Origin: Mesodorylaimus sp. YZB2_4
Taxonomy: Eukaryota > Nematoda > Enoplea > Dorylaimida > Dorylaimidae
Length of the DNA stretch: 64,000 bases
Reading direction: 5' to 3'
Assembly (NCBI GenBank): GCA_030248295.1
Contig: JASANH010000895.1
Coordinates: 310,001 to 374,000, forward strand
Part shown: positions 1 through 12,500 of the stretch, one piece after another
Numbering within the stretch: the first letter of the stretch is position 1
Layout: every line of letters starts with the position of its first letter
Position numbers and translations under genes: made by a program
The notes under the pieces: model-generated
The model's database searches: none
Seen by the model: only the letters and a program-made list of their open reading frames with translations
What the model was told of the DNA's origin: nothing

Positions 1-1885
1 GCGACATAGTCCCGAAAATCTAGGGGTAGGGGTATTCAGCACATGCCCATCGCCGATTGGTCACTGATGATAAGTGTACCTTGAGACGATGAATCGTCTG
101 CGAATGTGACACGTGTGTCCGCTCGACTTATTTGCTAAAAAGAAAGATGGTTGGTTCATTAAGGCGATGATTTTTCTCAGCATTCATGGCTGTGAAAACG
201 AGCCCCTGTGAGTTATCGAAAATTGCGGCAAATCCTAATGCCAACGCCATTGACCCTTTACAGGCAAAATACGATTACAGTATTAAACAAAACTATCTTC
301 CATCCCAAACAAACAGCACTTACGTTTGATGCTCGGTTCGAGGAGTCTGAGACAAATCTTGAAAAATTTTCTTTTCGGAAAGACGGTAAATCTTTTAAAA
401 ATTCAGCAGCTGATGGTGGTTTTTTCTGAAATTAAAGGACAACAATAAGGTGCAGCTACATTGACTAGGTGGCGACGTTCGACTCTACCTTCTAAGTTCA
501 AAATTCGGACCAGAAAGAACGCCGCTGGTCGCGATAGCGCACGCAAATTAAGATTTTCTTGGTTTTTTGGGCAGGGAATCCAGAATTTTAGGGTTTTTTC
601 AGGGTTTTCAGGGTGAGGACTGAAAATCAGGGTTTTTCAGGTTTTTCAGGGCATTCAGTGTTCGTGGGAACCCTGTATATATGGCGGTAAAAAACCGTAG
701 CCAGCGTGTAGGAGACAAGAAGGGCGGAAAAAATTTGAAATTCGAACTTACTTGAGTATCCATTTCGCACCCGATAGACCTATTTCGAATTAGATGATTA
801 TGTATATTTGTGGAATAGTCCCGAATTGCGAATTACTTGTACTTTGCCATGGCGTTTCTCCACACTCCATAATCATCCGTGAGTAACTGACATCACGGAA
901 GTTTACTTCCGCCAATGGCAGAGATCGTTTGACTCTCAAGCAAATGTTTATTGCATAAGGCGGGAACTCAAAAGTGCAAAAATCCATGTGACTTGTCGTG
1001 AAATGGCAAATCTTGCGGGTGAGTGGTTTGAAATGTTGACGTTCATGTATGATGGTTGTAATCTGATCTATGGATAGACAGGTCCGTGGCTGCACTCTTC
1101 GTAAGCCAAACAGTACATTTTTGAAAATTGTAAACTGTACAAGGGCTGTCTAGAAATAACCGCTTCCGTCCCTAGAATGGGACAAAATCAACAGCAATCG
1201 TCTAATATTTTTATCTCCTTGCCGACAGAATGCTTGATCAACACAGTCAGTGCAAAGCTTACACAGAAGCGCGCTGACGTCCAAGTGTTGCACAGGCCCG
1301 CCAGGTGTAGTGTCTGCATCTCATGCTACAGTAGGTGTTCGACTCGCAGTCAGGTAAGTCATTTGATGAAGAATATTTCCCCTCCCTCAATCGGCATAGT
1401 ATTTGGTGATAGGATACACTCGTAACTATTTTACGCTTCCTGTGACTGTTCATGCTTTGCCACATCACTAAACGCTTACAGAGAAGAGGGGGAGACATTA
1501 CATGAGAAATGATTCACCTGGTTTGCCCGTAACTGTGCACCTGGCGTGAGAGGCCGCAAGCCCGGCTGTGTCTACGCGGTGTTCACTAAAATTCCACACT
1601 GGCTGTCCTGCAGCTGATATGATTGAAGCAGGGTTCTCGAGGTGCCTTAGCTGGAAGCCATTACACAAGATCACTATACCGATTTCAGATAAAGACTGAA
1701 TGTGCTAACAAAGAGGATATTTTACACGCCCCAACACACTTTACACTTCCATTAATAATTGTATGGCGCCCTATATGCACGTCTGTCTGAAGAAGTGATG
1801 GCGTCAAAGCATGACCATGCCGTCCTCTATTTCTCAAAACCCGATAATGTTTACTCCGTCCTCAATTTCAATCACAGCCTGGTTA
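1..1885. other. Gene-poor left end
   Basis: I see no supportable coding exon here. The open frames are short, overlap each other on both strands and match no family I recognise. The only structured stretch is the T/G-rich repeat at about 570-672, listed separately. Confidence 0.5.
570..672. repeat. Short-period CAGGGTTTTT-type repeat
   Basis: A stretch of about 100 bp is built from imperfect copies of a CAGGGTTTT(TT) unit, ending near a GGGAACCCTG palindrome at 669-678. The array is degenerate. From general knowledge, similar CAGGG/TTTT-rich patches occur at the ends of non-autonomous DNA elements in many invertebrate genomes. I see no clear terminal inverted repeat or target-site duplication here. 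Confidence 0.5.
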
Positions 1886-1891
1886 TTTATT
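1886..1891 (-). terminator. Poly(A) signal overlapping the neuropeptide stop codon
   Basis: AATAAA on the minus strand starts within the TGA stop codon context (TGAATAAATAA). It supports the exon at 2157-1891 being a real terminal exon. Confidence 0.4.
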
Positions 1892-2362
1892 CATTTTCGC
1901 AAGTGGTTAAATGGACTTGTGTCAATGGAATCGAATGTCCTTTTACTGAGGCCAATCATTTCGTTATTCCCAACCTCCAATCGATCGAATACGCCCCTCT
2001 TTGACGGGAACAAGAACGCGTTCTCAGCAGCATAGGGTCCGTCGTCGAAGCCGTAGGTCTCTTCAGATACGAAATAAGGGATATACACGCCAGGCAAACC
2101 ACGCTTCTGCCTTATCGTCGCACCACACGATGGCCCTGTCGTGTAAGCCAGGATGACCTGAAAGCGTGCATCGTCTACTGCAGACCACAGCAACCAGCCT
2201 CGAGATGGTAAGGGGTGTGGCACAGGCAATCACTAGTCCCCGTTAGGCACCATCCCACTCCAAATAAGGTAAAGGGTCAAGGGCAGCGACCCGTGTTTGC
2301 CATTCCCTACTCACCACGATCAGCAAACAGACAGCAGGGCAGCAATGTAACTTCTGAGCCAT
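1891..2362 (-). CDS. Candidate orcokinin-like neuropeptide precursor (2 exons, 104 aa)
   Basis: Exon 1 is 2362-2315 (16 codons, ends in phase at GTG|GTGAGT) and exon 2 is 2157-1891 (acceptor TTTCAG, stop TGA). The joined frame gives 104 residues. Residues 1-24 are a hydrophobic signal peptide with a Cys-rich start (LHCCPAVCLLIVVILAY). The rest is cut by dibasic sites: KR at 34-35, 69-70 and 88-89, and RK at 103-104. These would release peptides of 33, 17 and 13 residues. The last, TFDSIDTSPFNHL, resembles orcokinins, which are 13-14 residues long and begin NFDEIDRSGF. Only one orcokinin-like copy is present, and the 17-mer shares a weak FD-x-L. A TATATA box lies about 70 bp upstream of the ATG and an AATAAA overlaps the stop. 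The family assignment is inference; the secretory signal and dibasic layout are seen directly. Confidence 0.62.
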
Positions 2363-2429
2363 TGTCCTCGGCAGACTATTCTCGACACTGGAGCGAGGGA
2401 TAGAACGAGACCCTATGAGCCAAGCTTGC

Positions 2430-2437
2430 TTATATAA
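2430..2437 (-). promoter_or_regulatory. TATA box of the neuropeptide candidate
   Basis: TATATA at 2431-2436, within CTTATATAAGG, lies about 70 bp upstream of the ATG at 2362 on the minus strand. This would put transcription start near 2400 and leave a short 5' leader. The hexamer is palindromic, so orientation comes only from the gene. Confidence 0.45.
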
Positions 2438-2439
2438 GG

Positions 2440-3690
2440 TCCTTAGGCCCGACTGAGGGTGTGGGAAACGCTCTCGAGCTCGAGCTCTATCCAAAGTGCA
2501 AACGAGTATTCGGTTCTCGGGGGCGCGTCTCAATCTGGCCTAGAGACCTCCCACGTCTGCGAACCAAGCACCCATTCCATAATTGGTGTCTAATGTGTGT
2601 TACTCGGTATTATTTATGCATTGGAACACGAATAGATTTTTCTTATGTAGGTCATTTTTCCTGTCGAAACACCAAACGTCTTCCTGAGTGAATGGCCTCC
2701 TACTATTTCTGCCCCAGCAAAGTGCTCCCGTTGTGATCAATTACATCTCAACAAAGGGTATCTAAGGATATCCCAACGGGCGCATCGCCACTGACGCAAG
2801 CTGGGTCTGAGCAAGGCATCCATCATTAGCGTCTTCGGTAACGTCCAGCTTGGGGAGTGAGGGTGGAGATGACGTTTGAAACAGCCTAATTTAATAATTA
2901 TACAATAGGGCTTGAGTTGAGGACAGACAGTTGACTATGTTGTAGTCTACCCAGGAAGACATGACCAAGTACATACATCCGAGGTTGCCATGGCCCGTCT
3001 TGTGACGGAAATTCTTGTTAGCAAGGGCGATAAAGGTCACGCCCACCAGAGCGAAGTGAGCGTGTCGAACTTACCCCTGGATCAGGCATCCAATTTCGAG
3101 ACGGGACAAGATGAATCCAGGAGGTTGGTGTCAGTCTGACATTACATGAGCACGGATTTTCGTGCTTTTGCGTAAACAGCCCGGCTGGCAGGGGCAATCG
3201 AGCTGTGCTATCTGTTTCTATGCCCAGTTCGACTTTCCCCAGGACCAAAGATGTACAGTAAGCCTAATAATTATGGATCACAATATTGAAATAGCGATAA
3301 AATTGTCGCGTTATCGACCTGCATTGGAGCAGTCTTATGCGCATAGAAGCACACGCAGACATCATCAACCGTTAAGTGAGCGGCTCCACATACTACTCAC
3401 AACCGACCCCACTGAACCGTCTACCAACCGCTCCTATACTCGTGCTGACTCAACATGCCACTGCATACGAGTACAAGAGCTTCGCGGTAATTCAACCTTT
3501 TATCCCATAAAAATCACAGACCATTGTTCGGATCTCCCATCTCCCATTGGTAATAATGACGACTATGATGAGATGCATACTCGATCTAATATGACAACGA
3601 ACACGCCCTCCTGCCCCACCCAGGTGACCTGTCGAACTCTCAACCGCACAGCGTACGGTACATGAAAATGTGTGTTCGGAGCAGTGTATT
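2440..3690. other. Intergenic, no supported gene
   Basis: No exon with family similarity is visible. The open frames at 3162-3665 (plus) and 3492-4127 (minus) overlap each other and run into the SINE sequence that follows. Confidence 0.5.
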
Positions 3691-3699
3691 TTTTGAAAA

Positions 3700-3862
3700 C
3701 TTGGGGGTTGGGCCTCGTGGGGGTATTTCCCCACGGGACTTCCAACCCGCTTTGCCAATTGCCTGCCAGCAGACTTGATATGATAAGTGAGGCCGTTAGG
3801 GGACCAGTTCTCACAGCAGCTTCCCTGTGTCTGTCTCCACCAGGAGCACCTCCTCACGAGGG
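3700..3862 (-). mobile_element. SINE 3' part, inverted copy
   Basis: This 160-bp block reads, on the minus strand, like the 3' half of the SINE found at 3868-4253 and at 9297-9592. It shares the CCAGCAGTCATGATATGATAAG, GACCAGYTCTCACRGCAGC and CACGGGACTTCCAAC-type segments, written here in plus-strand orientation. It lacks the tRNA-like head and abuts the head of the next copy, so the two copies sit head to head. Confidence 0.65.
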
Positions 3863-3867
3863 CATAG

Positions 3868-4253
3868 CGGCCGCGGTGGTGCAGCGGCTCGGCATTTGTC
3901 TTCTCCGTATTGCTTGGGAGCGAGTGGCTGGACTCGTCCTGGGTTCGATCCCCGGCGAAGGAAGTCGGTTTGCGAACCATGAACCCTCGCTGACCTTGCA
4001 CGCCAGGCCGTGCGTGACTCACCCGGTACCCAAGAGGTGCTCTGAGTGGAGAGACAGAAGCCTCACGAGGAGACAGTCTCAGCCGTCGAACACCGACAGG
4101 GTTCAAAGCCCACCCGCCATCGTCCAAGAAAGTCGGTGTCCAGTCCAGGGTGCCCTATCATGGCTGTGCTCCTGGTGGAGACGCGCAGAGGGACGCTGCC
4201 GTGAGAGCTGGTCACCGCACGGCCTGCTTATGACTGCTGCCCGGTGTCGCGTC
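3868..4253 (+). mobile_element. tRNA-derived SINE (family A)
   Basis: The 5' head has RNA polymerase III promoter elements: an A box around GTGGTGCAGCGGCT (3876-3889) and a B box GGTTCGATCCC (3942-3952), 55-60 bp apart as in tRNA genes. A non-tRNA body follows, with a core TTGCACGCCAGGCC...GTGACTCAC at 3996-4022 and a 3' region ending GAGAGCTGGTCAC...ACTGCTGCC. The same body recurs in inverted form at 9297-9592. No terminal A-rich tail or target-site duplication was resolved. The open frame through this region (3672-4325) is a by-product of the repeat. Confidence 0.72.
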
Positions 4254-4959
4254 AAAAAATGTCTAGATCGTAATGTGTTCGGGCGGACGCTTTTCGACAT
4301 CTTAATGTGTCCGGCGGACGCATGACGACGGGGTCACCCCCTGTCGTAATAAGTCCGGGGTCATCGAACTGTGTCCGCTTGCTAAACTAGGGAAATCAAA
4401 CGAAGGACACGCCAAAAGCCTCACAGAACAGGTCGAATTATAAAAGAGCAAAGGCATAGTCAAAATGCACTGAACCTGGAATGAGTACTTATTAATGACT
4501 TTATTTACTAATGGAATATCTGTACTGATAAGTTGTGGTACATCGCCCCTTTTGACGAGCTACTCATTCAAAAGGCTTGATAGACATTTTAAAAACAAGA
4601 ATGCTGTAACACCAGAAGGCTGGAATAAGTTTTTTCTTTTTTGTACAGTGTGGTATAGCGGGAAAGCAAGCCACATTTGAAGCTGAATCATGCCATCGTG
4701 CTATTTTTCGTATCAGACAAGAACAGAATTATATGAATTCTGATAAAAATACTCAACGTTCTCGCGCAAGCGCACTTCATTGCCACTAGGCTAGGCTTGG
4801 TGGTGTTCCGCTGCCTGTGTGCAGCTGCGTGGGAAATGCTCTGGGCGCTGGCTCTCACATCAGACCCAATCAAAATTTTATTGGCCCTGGGCGAATATTC
4901 AAAAATTATATCCATTGCTCCAAGATTGCGCAGCACCAGCTGCTTGGTGGGCCATCAAA

Positions 4960-5045
4960 CCGAAAACACTTTGGTTCGGTGTACCGAACTGAAATTTCGG
5001 TTCCACCCCTTTCAGTTCAGTTCGGTTCCTGAACAAACCGAACCG
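4960..5045. repeat. AACCGAA/TTCGGTT-rich internal repeat
   Basis: Multiple copies of TTCGGTT, GTTCGGT and the inverse AACCGAA occur within 85 bp, giving an imperfect inverted-repeat structure. Such TTCGGTT-rich patches are common in invertebrate non-autonomous transposons. I can see no element boundaries. Confidence 0.45.
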
Positions 5046-5089
5046 ATCCGCCAGTGACCGAGGATAATACTGGGTGAGAAGGGAGGGTC

Positions 5090-5300
5090 CTTATCGACTG
5101 GGGTTCGAAAACCAGTTCCCTGATTCCCAACTCGTTTGGCGTCCGCCACTCGACCAAACTGTGTGAGTCGCCCAGAGCCAGGTGTGCAATGCCAGTGACG
5201 GGCTTACTAAACTGCCGGCCTCGGAGGAACAGAACCGGTCAAGGTTGGTGGTCCAAGCAATGCGGGACCAACACCTTAACCAACTGAGCCACCGTGGCTC
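5090..5300 (-). mobile_element. tRNA-derived SINE (family B)
   Basis: On the minus strand an A box GTGGCTCAGTTGGTTAAGG (plus 5273-5291) is followed about 45 bp later by a degenerate B box GGTTCTGTTCC (plus 5229-5239). The body then carries TTGCACACCTGGCTCTGGGCGACTCAC (plus 5165-5191). That core aligns with the core of family A although the tRNA-like head differs. A further GGTTTTCGAACCCC lies near the 3' end (plus 5100-5113). The short open frame on this strand is an artefact of the repeat. Confidence 0.6.
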
Positions 5301-5369
5301 TTTCGAAGCAGTGTACCCAACCTTTGTGAGAGCTGATGCAGTCATTAAGAAGCGTCTGTCGGAGGTTGC

Positions 5370-5560
5370 ACTTTGCTCAGCATTGGTGGGAGCCTGGCAG
5401 CCAGGGTTCGATTCCCTGAGAACTCGTGTTCGTCCCTCGATCACCGAGGAGAGCCTGGGAAAGGCCCTCGAAGGGCACAAGCTGGGTATGATTTCACATC
5501 CCATTGAGCCACCGACATTTTGCAGTGACGACTACTCGCGCCAGCATACACATCCAGGAC
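5370..5560 (+). mobile_element. Possible SINE fragment with B-box-like sequence
   Basis: The plus strand has GGGTTCGATTCCC at about 5404-5416, preceded by GGGAGCCTGGCAGCCA. This resembles a polymerase III B box with flanking tRNA-like arm. No A box was found at the right distance. It may be a truncated relative of the neighbouring SINEs. Confidence 0.35.
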
Positions 5561-6414
5561 AGAGTCTTGTTCTTCTGGCCCGCGGGACCAAGAAGCGATC
5601 ATCCCCATGAAAACAGGGGGAAAGCCAGTTTGCCTGGTTCGTGGTCATCTTGCGTGCAAAATATTCGACTCAATAAGCTACGTAGTTGAAGACATCTTGA
5701 GAAGGCGAACTCACAGGCTGAACCTTCCTGCGCGAGAAAAAGTGACGCCAAAATCTGCGACCTTGGCTATGGGTTTGCCGCACGGACACAATCTAAAGGA
5801 TTAGCAGCATGACATCTAAAGGGCTTCGACCTACTTCGGATACTGGTCATTCAACCCGGGCCTTAATCTGTAATCTCAATTCAGGATTTCCCTCAACTGG
5901 CGTATATTCTTTTTTTTATCAGTTTCCTCCTGACTCGCTTTAGTTGACTGGCAATCCCAGTTTTAAATATTCAGCCGCTTTGGGAGCATTTTTATCAAAA
6001 ACTTTTGTCGCAAGCGGAAGAATCTTTTGTCCACAGGCTTCCTCAGGGCGCCTTCATTCGAAGCTCTCAATGCTGGATGACCAAACGCTGATCAGTGAGA
6101 CTGCAGTCTTCAGATAATTGTTTACAGGTGCCACTCGATTATGCCCACCACGCGCGTGTACAGACCACAGCAGGTAGTCTGATCACAGAACTGCAGGGAT
6201 TATGTCATACTTTTACGTCAACATGAAAAGACTTGCAGCACACTCCGCAGAAATCAAAACGAGTACACGTTATCCATGAGATGTCATACGTACGCACCTG
6301 GGTGCGCAGCCAAAAATCAAGAGAATTTACCAAAATGCAGACCACATTGAAACTTACACGAAATCGTCAAAACGTAAAACACGTCAGAGATGGTTTTCGG
6401 AAACTGCATAATGG
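5561..6414. other. Intergenic region downstream of ANP32
   Basis: No coding exon is supported. The sequence is AT-richer than the SINE zone and presumably holds the ANP32 3' untranslated region next to 6414. Confidence 0.45.
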
Positions 6415-8093
<1,679 letters not shown>

Positions 8094-8768
8094 TATTAGT
8101 GCCTGAAGACAATTGTAATAATCGTTGATCGAAGTTTATACACCACTCTTCTTTGCGCACTGTCTATTCACGTCACCAGGATTTAGTTCTTCGTCCTAAA
8201 ACACACAGATCGATGAGATAACATGCGCTGCCGCGATCGCGGATATGTAACAATATGAGCCGGGATAAAAACCTGGACAAAAAAAATAAACCAAATCTGC
8301 TGATCGCACAAAGGAGGGGGCGTATAACAATGTGCTGCATAGATAGACGCGCCAATTTCGCCCCAGATTCGTCACACAGGGGAGACGCCGCTTGTGATTG
8401 GACACACACAAAAACGCGCCAAAGAATCAGCCAATCAAAGGAAAGCGTCTGCTATTTTTGCCACTCTGGTCTGAATCTGAAACTGCATTACCGTAATCCG
8501 TTCGGCGTGTACGTGGGTTGGCGGAAGTTCAAGTTTCAAAATAAGATAATATAATGTAGTAAAACCAATCAAAATTCAAAATCAATTACAAGTCAAAACT
8601 TTCAATCATACCGACGGCCAGAACATTGCAGATTCTAATTCATGTCTTGTTTTGGTGAGAGGCGAAAAAGAGCGGGGTTTCACCGACAGTGTGATACAGT
8701 GCAAAACGGCAGCAATACAGGCGCGAAAATACTGGTATGAAGTCCGGCAGGCATTCTTCGATTCAATG
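8094..8768. promoter_or_regulatory. ANP32 upstream region
   Basis: The 5' flank of ANP32 contains an ATTGG at 8396-8400, a CCAAT within CAGCCAATCAAAGG near 8430, and an E2F-like GCGCCAAA at about 8416. These would be CCAAT-box and E2F-type promoter elements by consensus only. The open frames here are short and unsupported. Confidence 0.35.
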
Positions 8769-8849
8769 TGTCCTACAGATACGTACCGAAACATGTTGTC
8801 CGACAGATATATACCGAAACATGGAGCTTCGGTATGTATCTGTAGGACA
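8769..8849. repeat. 27-bp unit, two direct and one inverted copy
   Basis: TGTCCTACAGATACGTACCG begins a 27-bp unit at 8769-8795. A variant follows at 8797-8823. An inverted copy of the first 22 bases lies at 8828-8849 (TTCGGTATGTATCTGTAGGA...). The set can fold into a hairpin. It may be the end of a small inverted-repeat element. Confidence 0.6.
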
Positions 8850-9041
8850 ACATGTGAAGCCATGTAGGGAGGTGAGGGGTGGAGGTGAGGTCGTGCTCTT
8901 CCAAGTTCGGTTTACCCCACGCCAGTGCCAGTTGCAGTTGCTTTTGATTTAGGCCTAAACAAATGGGTCCCTCGTACACTTTGAGTTCGCTTGCTACTGA
9001 ATAGGGCATTTGGCGGCAGGCAAATGCTAACTTGCCTTGCC

Positions 9042-9055
9042 GGGGGGGGGGGGGG
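9042..9055. repeat. Poly-G run (14)
   Basis: An uninterrupted run of 14 G lies in otherwise unstructured intergenic DNA. Similar long G/C runs occur at 30403-30413, 37231-37245 and 62453-62466. Confidence 0.8.
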
Positions 9056-9296
9056 TCGGTTAGTCCACTTGTCCTTGTTCTTGTTCAAGTTACCATACCA
9101 CCAGGCGAAAATATGCGCACACTGTAGGCTATGGAGATCCAGGACCGAGCGATTTGTATCCAACAGTTGCATTCAATTGCAGGAAACTTTGCGGAACTTT
9201 TTACTTAGCAACGTTGGTGATTTGACTCCAGCATGTTCGATGAGTCACGATGACAAAGAATCCGAAAGTTCAACATAACGACATAATAATCTTTTT

Positions 9297-9592
9297 TAAA
9301 ATCTTTCGTGGGTTGGGCCCCACGCCGCCCCAGTTCCCCACGAGACTTCCAACTTGCGTTTTGCCTATAGCCGGCCAGCAGTCATGATATGATAAGCGCG
9401 GCCGTGACATGACCAGCTCTCACGGCAGCGTCCCTCCGTGTATCTGGGCGAGCACCTCCACACAAGGACATCCTGGACTGGACATTCGATCCGAGACTGA
9501 GTCCTCGTTTGGCTTCCGTCTCTCCACTTGGAGTCACCCACGGCCTGGCTCAAGGTCAGCGAGGGTTTGGTTCGCAAACCGACGACACGATA
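9297..9592 (-). mobile_element. tRNA-derived SINE family A, 5'-truncated copy
   Basis: On the minus strand this begins just after the B box (GTCGGTTTGCGAACC), continues through the core (CTCGCTGACCTTGAGCCAGG...GGGTGACTCC), and ends with CATATCATGACTGCTGGC and the CACGAGACTTCCAAC-equivalent 3' end near GGGCCCAACCCAC. It lacks the polymerase III head. It has only small insertions and deletions against the 3700-4253 copies, so it defines the 3' end of the family. Confidence 0.7.
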
Positions 9593-9599
9593 ATCTGCT

Positions 9600-12500
9600 G
9601 TGATACAATCGTCAATTAATCGATGATCGATCAAAAAATTATGTCAGTCAAAGATTTGCACAGCGAAATCTATTCAAATCATTTGGCAATCTACGTGCTG
9701 TACAGTAAGCCTTTCAAAATTTTGTTATTTCATGGTTCAGTAAACCCGGCCAAGACGCGTTGTGATCTTTTTTAAAAGGCACTCGCATAGTTTGGCCTCT
9801 GCGACTTTGTTGTGTAACATGGAGGTTAGTTGTTCCGTCCTGCGAGGAATGTCTTATTGCAGTGGACCTAAGTCGGGTGAAGCAGACAGACGGACGCAAC
9901 CAGAGGAATGATAGGATAGTGGAGGACGTAGGGAGGCTTTAGTTTGTCGATGCAATCGAAAACGTGTCTGCATTAGCGATTACTGTCAATTGATTTCAGA
10001 GCGCCAATCAAAACTGGAAGTGCAGCTGATCAAAGATTTTTGCGGTGCACTGACCGGCCAACTGCAAGTATTTGTCGTTTTGCACTAATTATTCGCTTGC
10101 CTGAACGAGACGAGTCAGTAGTGAACAATTTTCTATGCAGGGCCTGATTCTGAAGTGGATTTTCAATGTTACTTTTATCTTTTTAGCGGAAAGAGTACCA
10201 TGGACACGTACTGTACAGATTTGATGTCTGCTTCGATCTAGCATTATTATCGATGCCTGAATTGAGGGGTCCAGTCTTCCCTAAACCACATGGACCAGCT
10301 GCTCAGGAACATGATCGATTGCTTATCACTAGAAGTACCTGCGAGTGGAAATCTCTACTGGAGACATGGCGAGCGACGACGACTAACGTAATGTTCGAAG
10401 ACGACATGATGGGCGAAAGTGGTCGTACGGCTTTGAACATCAGTCAGGAACAAAGGCAGAGTGGAAAGCGATCGACGGAAATACACGTCTGCGCCGAAAT
10501 CAAAAGTGGTCAACGAGATTGTGATTACACCACGTCGGGTTGTTTCATCCTTTCCATCAAGCTGATCTGATTCACCTCGCCACCATGTTCTATCGACCAA
10601 TGCGGGTGCAGTGGGGAAACTTGGGGCCGTTCCTATTCCCAGTGCAACCAACCATCACTATCAGCTTCGGCCCGAATGTTATGAGCAGAGCAGCTTTGAC
10701 GGCACGGCAATCAGTTCATCGACTGCTTACATGAGACAAAGCGTGAAAACGAACCCCGATACTCTTGGACTAATCGCCTTGATGGTGCTAGGTCGATAAA
10801 GATGCCGTCGCTGTCATCTTATGGAAAATCGATAAGCTCGGTCGAAAAGTCACATTGGTAATGTTATTAGATTTATGCATTCCACTTTAATTAACGGTTG
10901 CTTTGCAGGTCCTGTTCCGGCCTTGTCGCTTTCAATCATGTATGTTTCTAGATCGGAGCTGGTTCAGCCGACTCGCAGCACCAGATATCCAAAGACCAGA
11001 GATCCGAGCCAAATTGAATTCGTAGGGGCATTCACTAAACGATCGAACTAATCGGCTCGCCTGAGGCTCTAATCGTTTCCCGCAGTCAGTGTCTAGATTT
11101 TGTCCAGAACTTGTTTTAAACGCGATTCCTTTCTGATTGGTGAGTCGGTTGACCTTGGTTTCGACAATCCGATGAGTGCGCTGTATCTTTGTGGGATGCA
11201 AATGCAATGCCGCTGCAAGTCACCATCGATCGTGTGAGCTAATTGTAAATTACTGATGTGCTTTTGTGAGACAGCCACTATGTATTAATTGGGTCTTTCT
11301 GTGCGTGCTACTTTGGCAAGTGCTTTGATTGGGTTGCTAGACTCTTAGTTCTTGTAACAGTCGAGTCGGAACCCATATCAGTGCGTTGTATGCTTTGTTC
11401 AATGTGTTTTTGCAATTATTGTTTCTTCCGTTTTTATGATCTTCCTTTTTTGTGAGGAATTTTTATAGAGTGCGGTATTGTTTTTTTATTTACTCGGTAA
11501 TTTTGATGGTGAGGGTTGCTTTCTTGGATAACGCACGGTTTGTACCCATTTTTCATGTTCAGAGCAGAGGGCGGTTTGGAAAATTATTTCTGCGTTATTT
11601 GGGGAATGCAGTGAGAAAATGCAGGTTTCTGGTTTGGGATGGAGTCGTGGAGGCGAGGGAAGGGGCAAGCGAGTAGAGGCTAGCAATCGGGCTAACATGC
11701 TAAGGTGTGCAGAGGAGTATCACCATGGGCCCTCTAAGCAAGGGGGCAGTCTCATGTGCGGGCGATACCTCGGGCTGTCCTCAGCACTGTGCACATGGCC
11801 ATATGAGCCAGTTGCGCACGAGCAGATAGTGGTGAAGCCTTGTAGGGCGTCGGGGCGGCTTGACCCATTCGCCTCTAGCCGACAGTCGCTTTACTTCTTT
11901 GCTCGTTCTTCTCCACATTAGCCAACATTTCCAACTCGAGCGCTGCTTCAGACACGCAATCTCGTTGGCCTCGTGGCGAGTGGGAACGAAATCAATAAAA
12001 ATTCCCCGCTGCCTTTACCAACGCGGCTCCTTCCACGCTCGACAAGGCCCGCAGCGTCTCGTTGCAAAGACAGAGTTACGTTGGTGCACCTAGGCGACCT
12101 AGCCCTACAAGGCCACCTTGCACGGACTAACTACGAATGATGGGCACGAGTCCGTATTCTAAACCAGTCACTGTCCTCCCTGACCCTTATCACTGTTTAT
12201 CACTTGTATAAATTAGCTCCTGCTGAGGGTGGCTGGTCATGGTCCGATCGGATGGCCCAATCACCCATCGATCTCGGGCGGATATGTTTTTTGATGGTGT
12301 TCGTGCCAGGCCGTCGGAGTGTGGACTAGCTCTCACGATTGAACGGAGCCAGGCGGCGTCTCTTACGCCTACGCGTGAACTGGTGCCGTTTCCTTTTTGG
12401 CTATGAAGGTGTATGTAGTGCTCAGTAGCTACTTCACGCTTAGCTCCATTTATGGCCGGACCGATCCAGAGCATAAATTATAGAAAAAGGCACTCTTTCT

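Noticed and set aside
3492..4325. Long open frames on both strands through 3.5-4.3 kb (211 and 217 codons)
   Set aside because: They overlap each other and the SINE pair; the translated sequences match repeat copies rather than any protein family.
5091..5504. 137-codon minus-strand frame
   Set aside because: It is the translation of the family B SINE and its neighbour; polymerase III promoter boxes explain the sequence better.
10253..10651. Overlapping frames of about 100 codons on both strands
   Set aside because: No family similarity, no convincing splice sites and competing frames on both strands.
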